Positions 19,119 through 26,928 of a DNA stretch of 64,000 bases are shown in pieces. Source of the DNA: Methylobacterium sp. PvR107. Lineage in GTDB: Bacteria; Pseudomonadota; Alphaproteobacteria; Rhizobiales; Beijerinckiaceae. The notes beneath the pieces were generated by a model. It had not been told where the DNA came from, did not search any database, and was given only the letters and a program-made list of their open reading frames with translations. The stretch's first letter is position 1; every line of letters starts with the position of its first letter. The DNA lies in assembly GCF_017833295.1 (NCBI RefSeq), contig NZ_JAFIBW010000001.1, positions 5,952,001 to 6,016,000 on the forward strand. The letters run 5' to 3'. The position numbers and the translations under genes were made by a program.

Positions 19119-19445
19119 TCAGTGCTGGCCCTGGCCGGCGGCCAGGATGGTGACGCCCACGGCGATCACCGCGATGCCCGCCAGCATCGTCGGGCTGATC
19201 GCCTCGCCGTAGAGCCACGCGCCGCCGAGCGCCGCGCCGATCATGCCGACGCCTGACCAGATCGCGTAGACGACGCCGATCGGCAGCATGTCCATGCTGG
19301 TCGACATCAGCCACAGGGCGGTGCCGTAGCCGACCGCCACGATCAGCGTCGGCCCCGGCCGCGTCAGGCCGTCGGCTGCCTTCAGCGCCAGGGTGGCGGT
19401 GACCTCCGCGCCGATGGCGAGCCCGAGGATCAGGTACGGATTCAT
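19119..19445 (-). CDS. Small multidrug resistance (SMR) efflux protein
   Basis: 108 residues with four membrane helices. The conserved proton/substrate-binding glutamate is E14 (LGLAIGAEVTATLAL), and the helix-3 motif YAIWSGVGMIGA and WLYGE match the EmrE/QacE branch of the family rather than the guanidine-exporter branch. SMR proteins work as antiparallel dimers in the inner membrane and exchange protons for cationic drugs or related compounds. It stands alone, convergent to the TonB receptor gene. I looked upstream for a guanidine riboswitch and saw none. Confidence 0.92.
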   Translation of the reverse strand: MNPYLILGLAIGAEVTATLALKAADGLTRPGPTLIVAVGYGTALWLMSTSMDMLPIGVVYAIWSGVGMIGAALGGAWLYGEAISPTMLAGIAVIAVGVTILAAGQGQH

Positions 19446-19830
19446 GGGACGGCGAACTTTCGGGCTGGGCGGGCTTCGCGGACCGGGCGGTGGGGGCGGG
19501 TCGGAACCGGTTTCGAATCGGATGCCCGAGCAGACGACGCGTCGCGACCGCGGTCCGTGTCTGCGCCGGATCGGCCCAGATCATCGGCGGTCGCCGCCGA
19601 TCACATCGCCACAGAATCCTTGAACATTTCAGAACCGGCGCCGCTCCCTATCTCTCCGCATGACCGGGCGACGCTGTCGGAGGCTCCTGCCGCGACCGCG
19701 GCGCCGGCAGAGCCACGGCCCGGTTGAGGCTTTCGTTAAGGCCTCCTGATCATCTTGCTGATCATCGTGGCCGCGCGCTGCCGCCTGGGCGGCCCACGAC
19801 AGCGGCGATTCAGAGCAGCACAGCCCCAGC
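19446..19830. other. Divergent intergenic region, 385 bp
   Basis: Separates the SMR gene from the serine hydrolase gene and must hold both promoters. Open frames here lack ribosome sites. The part near 19740-19770 (CTGATCATC repeated as CTTGCTGATCATCG) is a short direct repeat; nothing else stands out. Confidence 0.45.
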
Positions 19831-21063
19831 ATGACCGCGTCCCCGGCGATCCCGGTTTCTCCGGCCCCCACACGCCGGGGCCGACGCTGGGCCGTGACCG
19901 CGGCCCTCGGCACCGCCGCCGTGGCGGGCAGCGCCTGGACGGCGGCCGCGCTGATCAACGTCCCCGATCCCGTCACGCTCGCGGCGCTCGCGGTCATCGA
20001 GCCTTCTGCGATCGGCACGTGGTTCCCGAGCCGGGTCGTTCAGGCTCCCGCGCGGGCGAGCGACCTGCCGTCCCGGCCGCGCCCAATCCTCGACCACGTC
20101 GCCTGGAAGGGCCGCACGGTCCCGCTCATGGACATGCTGGCGGCGACCCATACCAATGCCTTCCTGGTGGTGCAGGACGGCGACCTGGTCCACGAGTGGC
20201 AGCGCCCCGGCACCGGGCCGGCGACGCTGTTCCCGTCCTGGTCGGTGGCGAAGTCGATCGTCTCGCTGCTGGTCGGCGTCGCGGTGGCGCGGGGCCAGCT
20301 CGCGGAGACCGACCGCGTCTCCACCCTGCTGCCCGACCTGAAGAACGGCGCGGTCTTCGGCCAGATCACCGTGCGCAACCTCCTCGACATGGCGAGCGGG
20401 ATCGCCGTGCCGGAGAACTACGATCCCCGCCACCCCCTGACCGGCACCGCCGGGATGTACCTGACCCGGGACATCGCGGGCTTCGTGCGCGACAACGCGC
20501 ATCTGGCGTTCAAGCCCGGCAGCCAGGGCCGCTACCGCAGCATCGACACCGAGTTGCTCGGCTTGATCCTGGCCCGGGTCGAGGGCAAGCCGCTGGCCGA
20601 CATCCTCTCGGAGCGGATCTGGAAGCCGATGGGTGCCCAGGCCGACGCCACGTGGAATCTCGACCGGCCCGGCGGCCTCGAGAAGGCGTTCTGCTGCATC
20701 AACGCGACCGCCCGCGACTTCGCCCGCCTCGGCCTGCTGGTGGCTGACCAGGGCCGGGCGGGCAGAAACCGCATCATCCCGGCCCGCTGGATCGACCGGA
20801 TCCTGACGCCGGCCCGGCGCGCGGTCGACGGCTGGCAGTACTCGGCCCAGTGGTGGCACGCCCCCGGCGGCAGCGACAGCGACATCTCGGCGATCGGCGT
20901 CTACGGCCAGTACATCTACGTCAACCAAGAGACCGGCACGGTGATCGTGAAGCTCAGCGATCATGGCGCCGAGCAGGACGAAGTCGACACGCTATCGGTG
21001 ATGCAGGCGATTTCGGCCGACCTCGCGGCCGGCCGCGCGGCCACGGCCCGACAGGAACCGTGA
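19831..21063 (+). CDS. Serine hydrolase, class C beta-lactamase/DD-peptidase fold
   Basis: 410 residues. One N-terminal hydrophobic helix at about 20-42 acts as signal anchor or signal peptide. The beta-lactamase-like domain carries the nucleophile motif S138-V-A-K141 in FPSWSVAKSIVSLL, a YRS motif at about 233 (GRYRSIDTELLGLIL) in the position of the catalytic Tyr, and a late SDHGAEQ region. Members include esterases, DD-peptidases and 6-aminohexanoate-dimer hydrolases; the sequence does not settle which. It is located on the periplasmic side. Convergent with the next gene; no operon partner. Confidence 0.88.
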   Translation: MTASPAIPVSPAPTRRGRRWAVTAALGTAAVAGSAWTAAALINVPDPVTLAALAVIEPSAIGTWFPSRVVQAPARASDLPSRPRPILDHVAWKGRTVPLMDMLAATHTNAFLVVQDGDLVHEWQRPGTGPATLFPSWSVAKSIVSLLVGVAVARGQLAETDRVSTLLPDLKNGAVFGQITVRNLLDMASGIAVPENYDPRHPLTGTAGMYLTRDIAGFVRDNAHLAFKPGSQGRYRSIDTELLGLILARVEGKPLADILSERIWKPMGAQADATWNLDRPGGLEKAFCCINATARDFARLGLLVADQGRAGRNRIIPARWIDRILTPARRAVDGWQYSAQWWHAPGGSDSDISAIGVYGQYIYVNQETGTVIVKLSDHGAEQDEVDTLSVMQAISADLAAGRAATARQEP

Positions 21064-21106
21064 CGCGGATCCCTGCCGCGCCGGGAGACCGCCTCCACCG
21101 GGACGG

Positions 21107-22519
21107 TCAGGCCTCGGTCGGGCCGGGCTGCGGCTCAGGGGAGCGGCCGGTGATCCGGTGCAGCCGGGCCAGGGAGTGCGCCCGCCAGTTGCGCACAAGT
21201 CGCCATCCGACGCGCTTCCAGGCGATCGACGGCACCGGTGAGACGGGATCGATCAGGGCGCTGAGCGCCCGCGTGTAGTCGAGCACCAGCCCCGGGGTCC
21301 AGGTCATGGACCGGGCCCCGTTGCGCAGGAACGCCGCCGCCCAGAATTCCGGGGTGGTCAGCGCCTTGGCGAGCGTCCGCCAGGGATGGCCGCCGCGGCC
21401 GAAGGCGCCCTCGGCCGCGACATCGAGTGCCCGTGCGGCCGTGGTCGAGCAGTTGCGGCTGATGAAGTTGTAGGTGGTGTCCTGGCGGTAAGCCTCCCAG
21501 AACGCCCGTAGCCGGGCCGCATCGATGCCGTTGAGCGTCACCGCGACGGTGGCCGGACACCAATCGGCGACCTCCGCCGCGTGGGAGGGCAGGAAGCGGC
21601 CGGGCACGTCGTTCTCGGGGCCGGCGCGCAGGCTGGATCGCAGGTTGGCGGGCGAGCGGTCGATCTCCACGGCCGGATAGTGGCTGATGTAGAGGTCGTC
21701 GCCCTGCCCGAGGGCCGCGTGGCCCGTGGAGAACCGCCCCGCCTTGTCGACCGAGGCCACGTAGCGCCGGATCAGCCGCTGGCCGGCGGGGGTCGTCGCC
21801 TGTCCGGTCGGGGTCCAGACATAGACCGTCAGGCTGCCGGGCTCGGCGGTGGGGGCGGGCGGACCGGCTTCCTCGGTGCCCAGACGCCGCGTGCGCAGGC
21901 CGACCAGCGCGAGGTTGGCGCCGGTCAGGATCAGGAACATCCCGATGCAGTAACCCACCGTGCCGGCGTACCACGTCGGCCATGGCTGGAGGTGGAACAC
22001 TCCGAAGGCGACGCTGAGGGCGCCCAGCGCCACCGAGATCCGCCAGCCGGCGAACGTCAGCAGGCTCGCGATCGTGATCCGGACCACCCCGTCGACCGTG
22101 AAGGCGATCCCGAAGATCATGGCGAGCAGGAAGGTGCTGTGCCGCGTCGCCATCATGATCAGGACGGCCATGATCGACAGCAGCACCCCCTTGAAGAGGC
22201 GCAGCCGGCGGGCGGCACCCATGGCGGAGACACCGACGGCCAGGGAACTGACGCCCTCGGCCAGCAGGATCAGGCCGAACCACCGGTCCGGGACATGGAG
22301 CGCCCCATCGAGGGAGTCGATGACGACGAGGATGCCGAGCAGCGACCACAGCAGGCCGGTCGCCAGGATGAGGTACCAGTGCCGCCGGACGGTCGCGCGG
22401 CCCACGAGCAGCATCCAGAGCGGCGCCATCCGCCCGCCATCCGCCACCGCGCGGCTCGGCCCGGATGAGGCCACCGACGACAGGGCGCGCGGGAGGGGGG
22501 GCGAACACAGGCCGGACAT
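21107..22519 (-). CDS. HdeD/DUF308 membrane protein fused to a cysteine-hydrolase-like domain
   Basis: 470 residues. Residues about 40-230 contain six or so membrane helices in the DUF308/HdeD pattern (LLWSLLGILVVIDSLDGAL, FGLILLAEGVSSLAVGV, MIFGIAFTVDGVVRI). The C-terminal ~220 residues are soluble and contain HAALGQGDDLYISHYPAVE and, later, YNFISRNCSTTAARALD. A histidine early and an Asn-Cys later, in this spacing, recall circularly permuted papain-fold (NlpC/P60 or DUF4105-like) enzymes. HdeD proteins have been linked to acid resistance. A fused peptidase-like half would suggest an envelope hydrolase or a lipid/peptide-modifying enzyme, but that is inference. The ATG at 22519 has a GAGGGCG site upstream. 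Confidence 0.75.
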   Translation of the reverse strand: MSGLCSPPLPRALSSVASSGPSRAVADGGRMAPLWMLLVGRATVRRHWYLILATGLLWSLLGILVVIDSLDGALHVPDRWFGLILLAEGVSSLAVGVSAMGAARRLRLFKGVLLSIMAVLIMMATRHSTFLLAMIFGIAFTVDGVVRITIASLLTFAGWRISVALGALSVAFGVFHLQPWPTWYAGTVGYCIGMFLILTGANLALVGLRTRRLGTEEAGPPAPTAEPGSLTVYVWTPTGQATTPAGQRLIRRYVASVDKAGRFSTGHAALGQGDDLYISHYPAVEIDRSPANLRSSLRAGPENDVPGRFLPSHAAEVADWCPATVAVTLNGIDAARLRAFWEAYRQDTTYNFISRNCSTTAARALDVAAEGAFGRGGHPWRTLAKALTTPEFWAAAFLRNGARSMTWTPGLVLDYTRALSALIDPVSPVPSIAWKRVGWRLVRNWRAHSLARLHRITGRSPEPQPGPTEA

Positions 22520-23302
22520 GAACGGTCGCCCTCGAAAGCGCGTAACGGAGAGCGTCTTCGCAAGGTTCGCCGCTTCCGTCCGGCGGGAGAGAACGCAGGG
22601 CGCGCGGAAGCTTTGCGGAGCACTCCGGACGCAAGATCCCTGACTTGCCTGATGACTTTGTTAATCGCGTCGCCGAGCGCCGGCCTGCGAAGGTCGGCCG
22701 CGCTCGGATAACCTTAACGCAAGCCGATATCGCCTCGGATCACCGTGCCCGTCCGGCCGGAACGGAGTTGGTGCGATCCGCCGCTCGGGCTTTCTGCATC
22801 CACCCGCGCCTGCGATCCGGCAGTTGTGCCACGGCCGGGACGGCGGAACTGCATTAGGAATAGAATATTTCTACATCGACCCCGCATGCCGGTCGTGCAT
22901 ATTGCCTCGATATAATCCGGTTAACGGCTGGAATATAAATCTTACAAACGCGCGAAAACATCGAATAGGAGCTCAATGATCAGACCAGATGCCCGATTGA
23001 TTATTGAGTACCGCGCGAAGTTCAGACGCAACAAGACCGTTTGGGATGCCGCCGCGCCAGCCCGCATACCTATAGGACGCGGAAACCGCATGCCGAGCGG
23101 CCAATTTCAGCCTCCGGTCCGGATTTCCAGGGCTGATTCGCGGTCCTTCTGCCTATCATGGCCGTTCTGTCCGCAATCATCACCAACATGAGGCAGATTG
23201 ATCCCGGAGGGTGCGCAATATTTGCTGCCGCAACGAAGTCGATAAACCTAACGTTGGCGAGCAAGGACACATTGTGCTCAAAGATTATCCTAAGATAAAC
23301 AC

Positions 23303-23317
23303 TAGACAAATTGTCTA
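23303..23317. promoter_or_regulatory. Perfect palindrome TAGACAA-A-TTGTCTA, candidate operator
   Basis: Seven-base arms around one central A, about 135 bp before the mucR start codon, inside the AT-rich leader. Size and symmetry fit a dimeric repressor site. The binder is not known; MucR itself or another regulator are both possible. Confidence 0.5.
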
Positions 23318-23334
23318 CGTTTTGTATTGTTAGG

Positions 23335-23348
23335 TGCCAATGTTGGCA
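23335..23348. promoter_or_regulatory. Perfect palindrome TGCCAA-TG-TTGGCA, candidate operator
   Basis: Six-base arms and a two-base centre, 17 bp after the first palindrome and about 105 bp before the mucR ATG. It could be a second operator or the base of a leader-RNA hairpin. Confidence 0.45.
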
Positions 23349-23452
23349 GATCCGAAGCAGTCAGACAGAGATCGATGCGACAAAAACCGATCACATTTTC
23401 GGTTTCTCGCTGATCTACCGGCTCCGCTTCGCTTCTCTGTTTCGGGGGGTTT

Positions 23453-23875
23453 ATGGACACTATCAATTTGCACGAAAAATCCGCGAATACGAACACGGAT
23501 CTGATCAAGTGCACAACATCCCTGGTCGCCGCCTACGTGTCGCGGAACGCGGTGGGTGTCGGCGACCTGTCGGGACTGATCGATCAGGTCCATACGGCGA
23601 TCTCGGTTCTGCAGGCCGGCGGGTCGGGCGCCGGCTGGACCGGACCGACCGCCGCGCGGATCGAGGCCTCGATCCAGCATGACGGGCTGATCAGCTTCAT
23701 CGACGGCCGGTCGTACAAGACCTTGAAGCGCCACCTCACCGCGCATGGGCTCACCCCTGAGCGCTACCGAGCGAAGTACGGGCTCCCGGCCGATTACCCG
23801 ATGGTCGCCCCCGGCTACGCCGCCAAGCGCTCGCAGATCGCCAAGGCCATCCAGCTCGGCCACAAGGCGGCCTGA
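23453..23875 (+). CDS. MucR/Ros-family transcriptional regulator
   Basis: 140 residues. The N-terminal half (DLIKCTTSLVAAYVSRNAV and LSGLIDQVHTAISVL) matches the MucR oligomerisation region; the C-terminal half holds the DNA-binding core SYKTLKRHLTAHGLTPERYR followed by AKYGLPADYPMVAPGYAA. Normal Ros/MucR proteins use a Cys-Cys-His-His zinc finger. Here the positions where Cys would stand read ISFIDGRSY, so the first zinc ligands are missing while the downstream histidines remain; many MucR paralogues in this order show the same change. MucR proteins bind AT-rich DNA and regulate exopolysaccharide, motility and their own gene. The AT-rich leader supports autoregulation. Confidence 0.88.
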   Translation: MDTINLHEKSANTNTDLIKCTTSLVAAYVSRNAVGVGDLSGLIDQVHTAISVLQAGGSGAGWTGPTAARIEASIQHDGLISFIDGRSYKTLKRHLTAHGLTPERYRAKYGLPADYPMVAPGYAAKRSQIAKAIQLGHKAA

Positions 23876-23907
23876 CCAACACACGATCCGCTTCGCTTTC
23901 CGCCGAC

Positions 23908-23950
23908 GGCCCGCCCGGGCTGCCGGCGGAGCGCCGCGCCCGGGCGGGCC
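23908..23950 (+). terminator. Strong GC stem-loop after mucR
   Basis: GGCCCGCCCGGGC at 23908-23920 pairs perfectly with GCCCGGGCGGGCC at 23938-23950, 33 bp after the mucR stop codon. There is no T-run, so it may be a terminator of the GC-rich type or an mRNA-stabilising hairpin. Confidence 0.6.
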
Positions 23951-24180
23951 GGAGCGCACCCTGCAGGCTGAAAGTCCGGCTCGGCAGGCCGCGCATACGG
24001 AGGCCCGTGCATCGGGATCGGCTGGGGGGGGTCGAGACCGACAAGCGCCTACGCAGGGCGGAGCGGGTCGTGTGACCGGCAGCGCACAGGCCTGCGGCCT
24101 GCTTCGGGCCCCGGCAGGATGACAGGCGCACCGCATCCTGCGGCTCGCTCGAAGGCCCCGCGATCCTCCGGCAGCCACAT

Positions 24181-25206
24181 TCAGGCCTTGGCGACCGCCA
24201 AGGTTCCGTCATCCATGGCGACAAATCGGATCCCGGCGCGGCGCAGGGCCTCGACGGCGTGGAGACGGGAGCGGCTTCCCCGATGCTCGCTGCCCTCCTC
24301 CAGGCGCCGGACCGTCGAGTGCGAGAGGCCGCTCGCCTGAGCCAAGTCCATCATCGACCAGTCGAGCAGCGCCCGCGCCGCGCGCAGATGGTGGCCGGTC
24401 ACGGATTGCTCGAGACCCTCGCGCAGGACCGCCGGCACGCGCGAACTGGCGCCGGCGGGATATTTGAGGCCGCACCGGCCGAGATACGTCCCGTCCGGGT
24501 CCCAGACCGGCATGGTGAGGATCCGGAAACGCCAGAGTTCGCCATTGGCGAGGCGCTCATGCGCCGTGCTCTGGAAGACGACGCGCCGCGCGATCTGCTC
24601 CCCGGCCAGAACCTGGAACGCCTTACGTTCCTCGGGAACGATCATGAGATAGGGATCGGCGCAGATCTCCTCGAGCGGAAGTCCGTGGACCTGCGCAACT
24701 TCGAAGGGCAGTTCCCGGACGAGGTCGAGGCCCATCGAGAAGGTGGCGATGTGCTCGGTGAGGTAGAGCGCCCCCCGCCGTCGCCGCTCCTCATGCCGCA
24801 GATGGGCCAGTTGCTCGCGATCGCTCACGTCGAGCGCCGTGCCGTTGACGGCCACGGGCCGCCCCTCGGCCGAGAAGCGCATCTCCATCGTCAGCGAGAG
24901 GGTGCGCACCGTGCCGTTGGGGCGAATCACCCGGGCGATCGTCTCCCGCGGGACATGGCCCTGCCGGACATCGGCGATGGACGGCAGCAGGGGCCGGTCT
25001 TCCGGGTGGATCAGGGTGAGCAGGAGTTCGTAGCTCGCCTTCGCGGCATTCGGGACGAGGCCGAGCAGGCGATAGAATCCCGGTGACCAGAGCTGATCGC
25101 CGCCTGCGAAAACCCAGCTCCACGCGCCGCTCACACCGCGACTTTCGGTGATCGTGAGGAATTCCCCCGATGAGAACGTCAGAGCGCTTAAGGCAGAATG
25201 AAACAT
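24181..25206 (-). CDS. PAS-PAS-HTH (XRE-type) regulator
   Basis: 341 residues. A first PAS domain with PAS-3-like features (SGAWSWVFAGGDQLWSPGFYR, then IHPEDR and an RPNGTVRTL stretch) is followed by a second PAS-like region (about 145-260, with YLMIVPEERKAF and WRFRILTMPVWDPDG) and a Cro/cI-type helix-turn-helix at about 275-330 (ALLDWSMMDLAQASGLSHST, VRRLEEG). Two sensory domains in front of an XRE HTH is an uncommon layout; the usual outputs of PAS are kinases or cyclases. It probably reads redox, light or a small ligand and acts directly on DNA. It is flanked on both sides by AT-rich or hairpin-bearing intergenic DNA, and it is convergent to mucR. Confidence 0.82.
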   Translation of the reverse strand: MFHSALSALTFSSGEFLTITESRGVSGAWSWVFAGGDQLWSPGFYRLLGLVPNAAKASYELLLTLIHPEDRPLLPSIADVRQGHVPRETIARVIRPNGTVRTLSLTMEMRFSAEGRPVAVNGTALDVSDREQLAHLRHEERRRRGALYLTEHIATFSMGLDLVRELPFEVAQVHGLPLEEICADPYLMIVPEERKAFQVLAGEQIARRVVFQSTAHERLANGELWRFRILTMPVWDPDGTYLGRCGLKYPAGASSRVPAVLREGLEQSVTGHHLRAARALLDWSMMDLAQASGLSHSTVRRLEEGSEHRGSRSRLHAVEALRRAGIRFVAMDDGTLAVAKA

Positions 25207-25905
25207 AATCGATTACCTGAACCGTACTGTTGATCATATTTACCGGCTCAAATTGGCCCGCGAATGGACCGGTCTCGCTCGAATGCTCCGATGAAGCCTG
25301 GACCATCGGCGAAAATCGACGTCACGCAGCATCCCACGGCACTGGTTTCCCCGCAACAGGAGGTCACCTCATGACGATTGTCACTGTCGCCGCAGCGAAA
25401 TCTCGACATTGCTCTTTGAGTAAAATCTCAAGCTGAAAATGTTGATCTGCATCTTTCATTTACTTGTACGCGACTGCACCGTTGCCGAACGGCAGGCCAC
25501 CGGCCGATCGATCGAGACCCGCACAATGTTCCCTGCCAGATCAGAGCTAATTCATAATTAACTCGAGACTGAATCTGTGTATAATTCGGATCTCTCGCCC
25601 AGACGCATAGTGTGTATGCAGGATTCTCATGGGCACCGCCGCAGCACATCACCCCGTGCGGATAGCTTTTTGCTCAATAATAACTAATTTAATTCTATAA
25701 TATATATCATAGACCATATATTCAACATCGAATAACCTGCGTTAATACGAATTATATACTCATCTTTCGCCAGCGAATGTTTCCGACACAGAACGGCTGG
25801 GCTCGGCGTGCGCGACCGAGCCCGATCAGGCCACGCATGTCTGGCGCGCGATTGACAGGCCGGGCCGCAGGGTGCGGAAAGCGTCGGCCTGTCGGGAGGA
25901 ACCGG
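25207..25905. other. AT-rich intergenic island, about 700 bp
   Basis: Between the divergent PAS-HTH gene and the sugar kinase gene. The segment 25,540-25,770 is the most AT-rich of the whole window (long runs such as TTTAATTCTATAATATATAT), well suited to MucR- or H-NS-like binding and to strong promoters. A 20-codon open frame at 25371-25436 sits behind an ideal AGGAGGT site. No other gene is visible. Confidence 0.55.
25371..25436 (+). other. Possible leader peptide or gene remnant (20 codons)
   Basis: ATG preceded by AGGAGGT at ideal spacing; the peptide starts MTIVTVAAAK, which is like the first strand of ParA-type ATPases just before their P-loop, then diverges and stops at 25436. It may be a decayed ParA start, a leader peptide, or chance. 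Confidence 0.3.
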
Positions 25906-26853
25906 ATGAAGGTTGCCTGCATCGGAGAATGCATGGTCGAGCTGTCGGAGCGTCCGGACGGGAGCCTCGTCCGCGGCTTCGGCGGCGACACCCTGAACAC
26001 CGCCCTCTACCTCGCGCGCCTGGGCGTCGCGGTCGACTACGTGACGGCTTTGGGTGACGATATCTGGAGCGACGAGATGGCGGCGGCCTGGGGCCGCGAG
26101 GGGATCGGCCTCGATCAGGTCCGACGGATGCCGGGCCGGATGCCGGGCCTCTACATCATCCGCACGGATGCCGACGGTGAGCGCAGCTTCCACTACTGGC
26201 GCGAGCGCGCGGCGGCCCGGGACCTGTTCACCGGGCCGGGCGCCGCCGAGACACGGGCCGTCCTCGAGACCTACGATCTCGTCCATCTCTCCGGGATCAG
26301 CCTGTCGCTCTACGGCGAGACAGGGCGCGCGGCCCTGTTCGAGACCCTGGCGGACCTGCGGGCCCGGGGTGGGCAGGTTGCCTTCGATACCAATTACCGT
26401 CCCCGCGGCTGGCCCGACCGGGACGAAGCCTGGGCGGCCTTCCGCGCGGCCCTGGCGCTGGCCGACCTGATCTTCGCCTCGGCGGAGGATCTGGACTGGC
26501 TGTTCGGCGAGACGGGCGAGGACGAGGTGCTGCGCCACCGCGGACACGCCGAGATCGTGCTCAAGGCGTCGAGCGGATCCGCACCGATCGCCCGGGTACT
26601 GCACGAGGCAGGCGATGTCTCCGTGCTGGCCGGGCCGGCGGCCCACGTCGTCGACACGACGGCCGCGGGGGACAGCTTCGCGGCGGGCTACCTCGCCGCG
26701 CGCATCGCCGGGCTGATCCCGGAAGCCGCCGCCGCGGAGGCCCATCGCCTCGCCGGGGCGGTGATCGGACATCGCGGCGCCGTGATTCCCCGGGACGCGA
26801 TGCCGGCCCTCGCCCTGCCTCGCCCGCCCCGGCGGCCCGCTCCGGAGACCTGA
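25906..26853 (+). CDS. kdgK: PfkB-family sugar kinase, probably 2-keto-3-deoxygluconate kinase
   Basis: 315 residues from the ATG at 25906, with GGGAGGA upstream. The ribokinase fold is shown by the N-terminal CIGECMVELSERPDGSLVRG, the GGDTLNTALYLARLG substrate-binding segment, and the C-terminal PfkB signature DTTAAGDSFAAGYLAAR with the catalytic aspartate. The residues FDTNYRPRGWPD are typical of 2-keto-3-deoxygluconate kinases, which phosphorylate KDG to KDPG for the Entner-Doudoroff route. Substrate is therefore likely but not certain among PfkB kinases. No KDPG aldolase or dehydratase gene lies next to it. Earlier in-frame starts (from 25777) lack a ribosome site. Confidence 0.85.
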   Translation: MKVACIGECMVELSERPDGSLVRGFGGDTLNTALYLARLGVAVDYVTALGDDIWSDEMAAAWGREGIGLDQVRRMPGRMPGLYIIRTDADGERSFHYWRERAAARDLFTGPGAAETRAVLETYDLVHLSGISLSLYGETGRAALFETLADLRARGGQVAFDTNYRPRGWPDRDEAWAAFRAALALADLIFASAEDLDWLFGETGEDEVLRHRGHAEIVLKASSGSAPIARVLHEAGDVSVLAGPAAHVVDTTAAGDSFAAGYLAARIAGLIPEAAAAEAHRLAGAVIGHRGAVIPRDAMPALALPRPPRRPAPET

Positions 26854-26928
26854 GGGCCGACGGGTCCGGAGCGGCGCCGACACCCTTGAGGCGGGCCAGC
26901 GCAACCGCTACCTCTGCCGTCCGGGGGG

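Larger units (their letters stand above)
22520..23452. other. Long regulatory intergenic region upstream of mucR, 933 bp
   Basis: The first 300 bp are GC-rich; from about 22,855 on it is clearly richer in A and T than the genes around it. It contains two perfect palindromes shortly before mucR (listed separately). A 71-codon open frame at 22976-23191 begins at an ATG behind AGGAG but reads as low-quality protein, so I do not call it a gene. Long AT-rich leaders of this kind are typical targets of MucR/Ros autoregulation. Confidence 0.55.

Noticed and set aside
19446..19600. Guanidine riboswitch upstream of the SMR gene
   Set aside because: No paired ACGR-loop hairpins or ykkC core could be found, and the protein looks like the drug-export branch.
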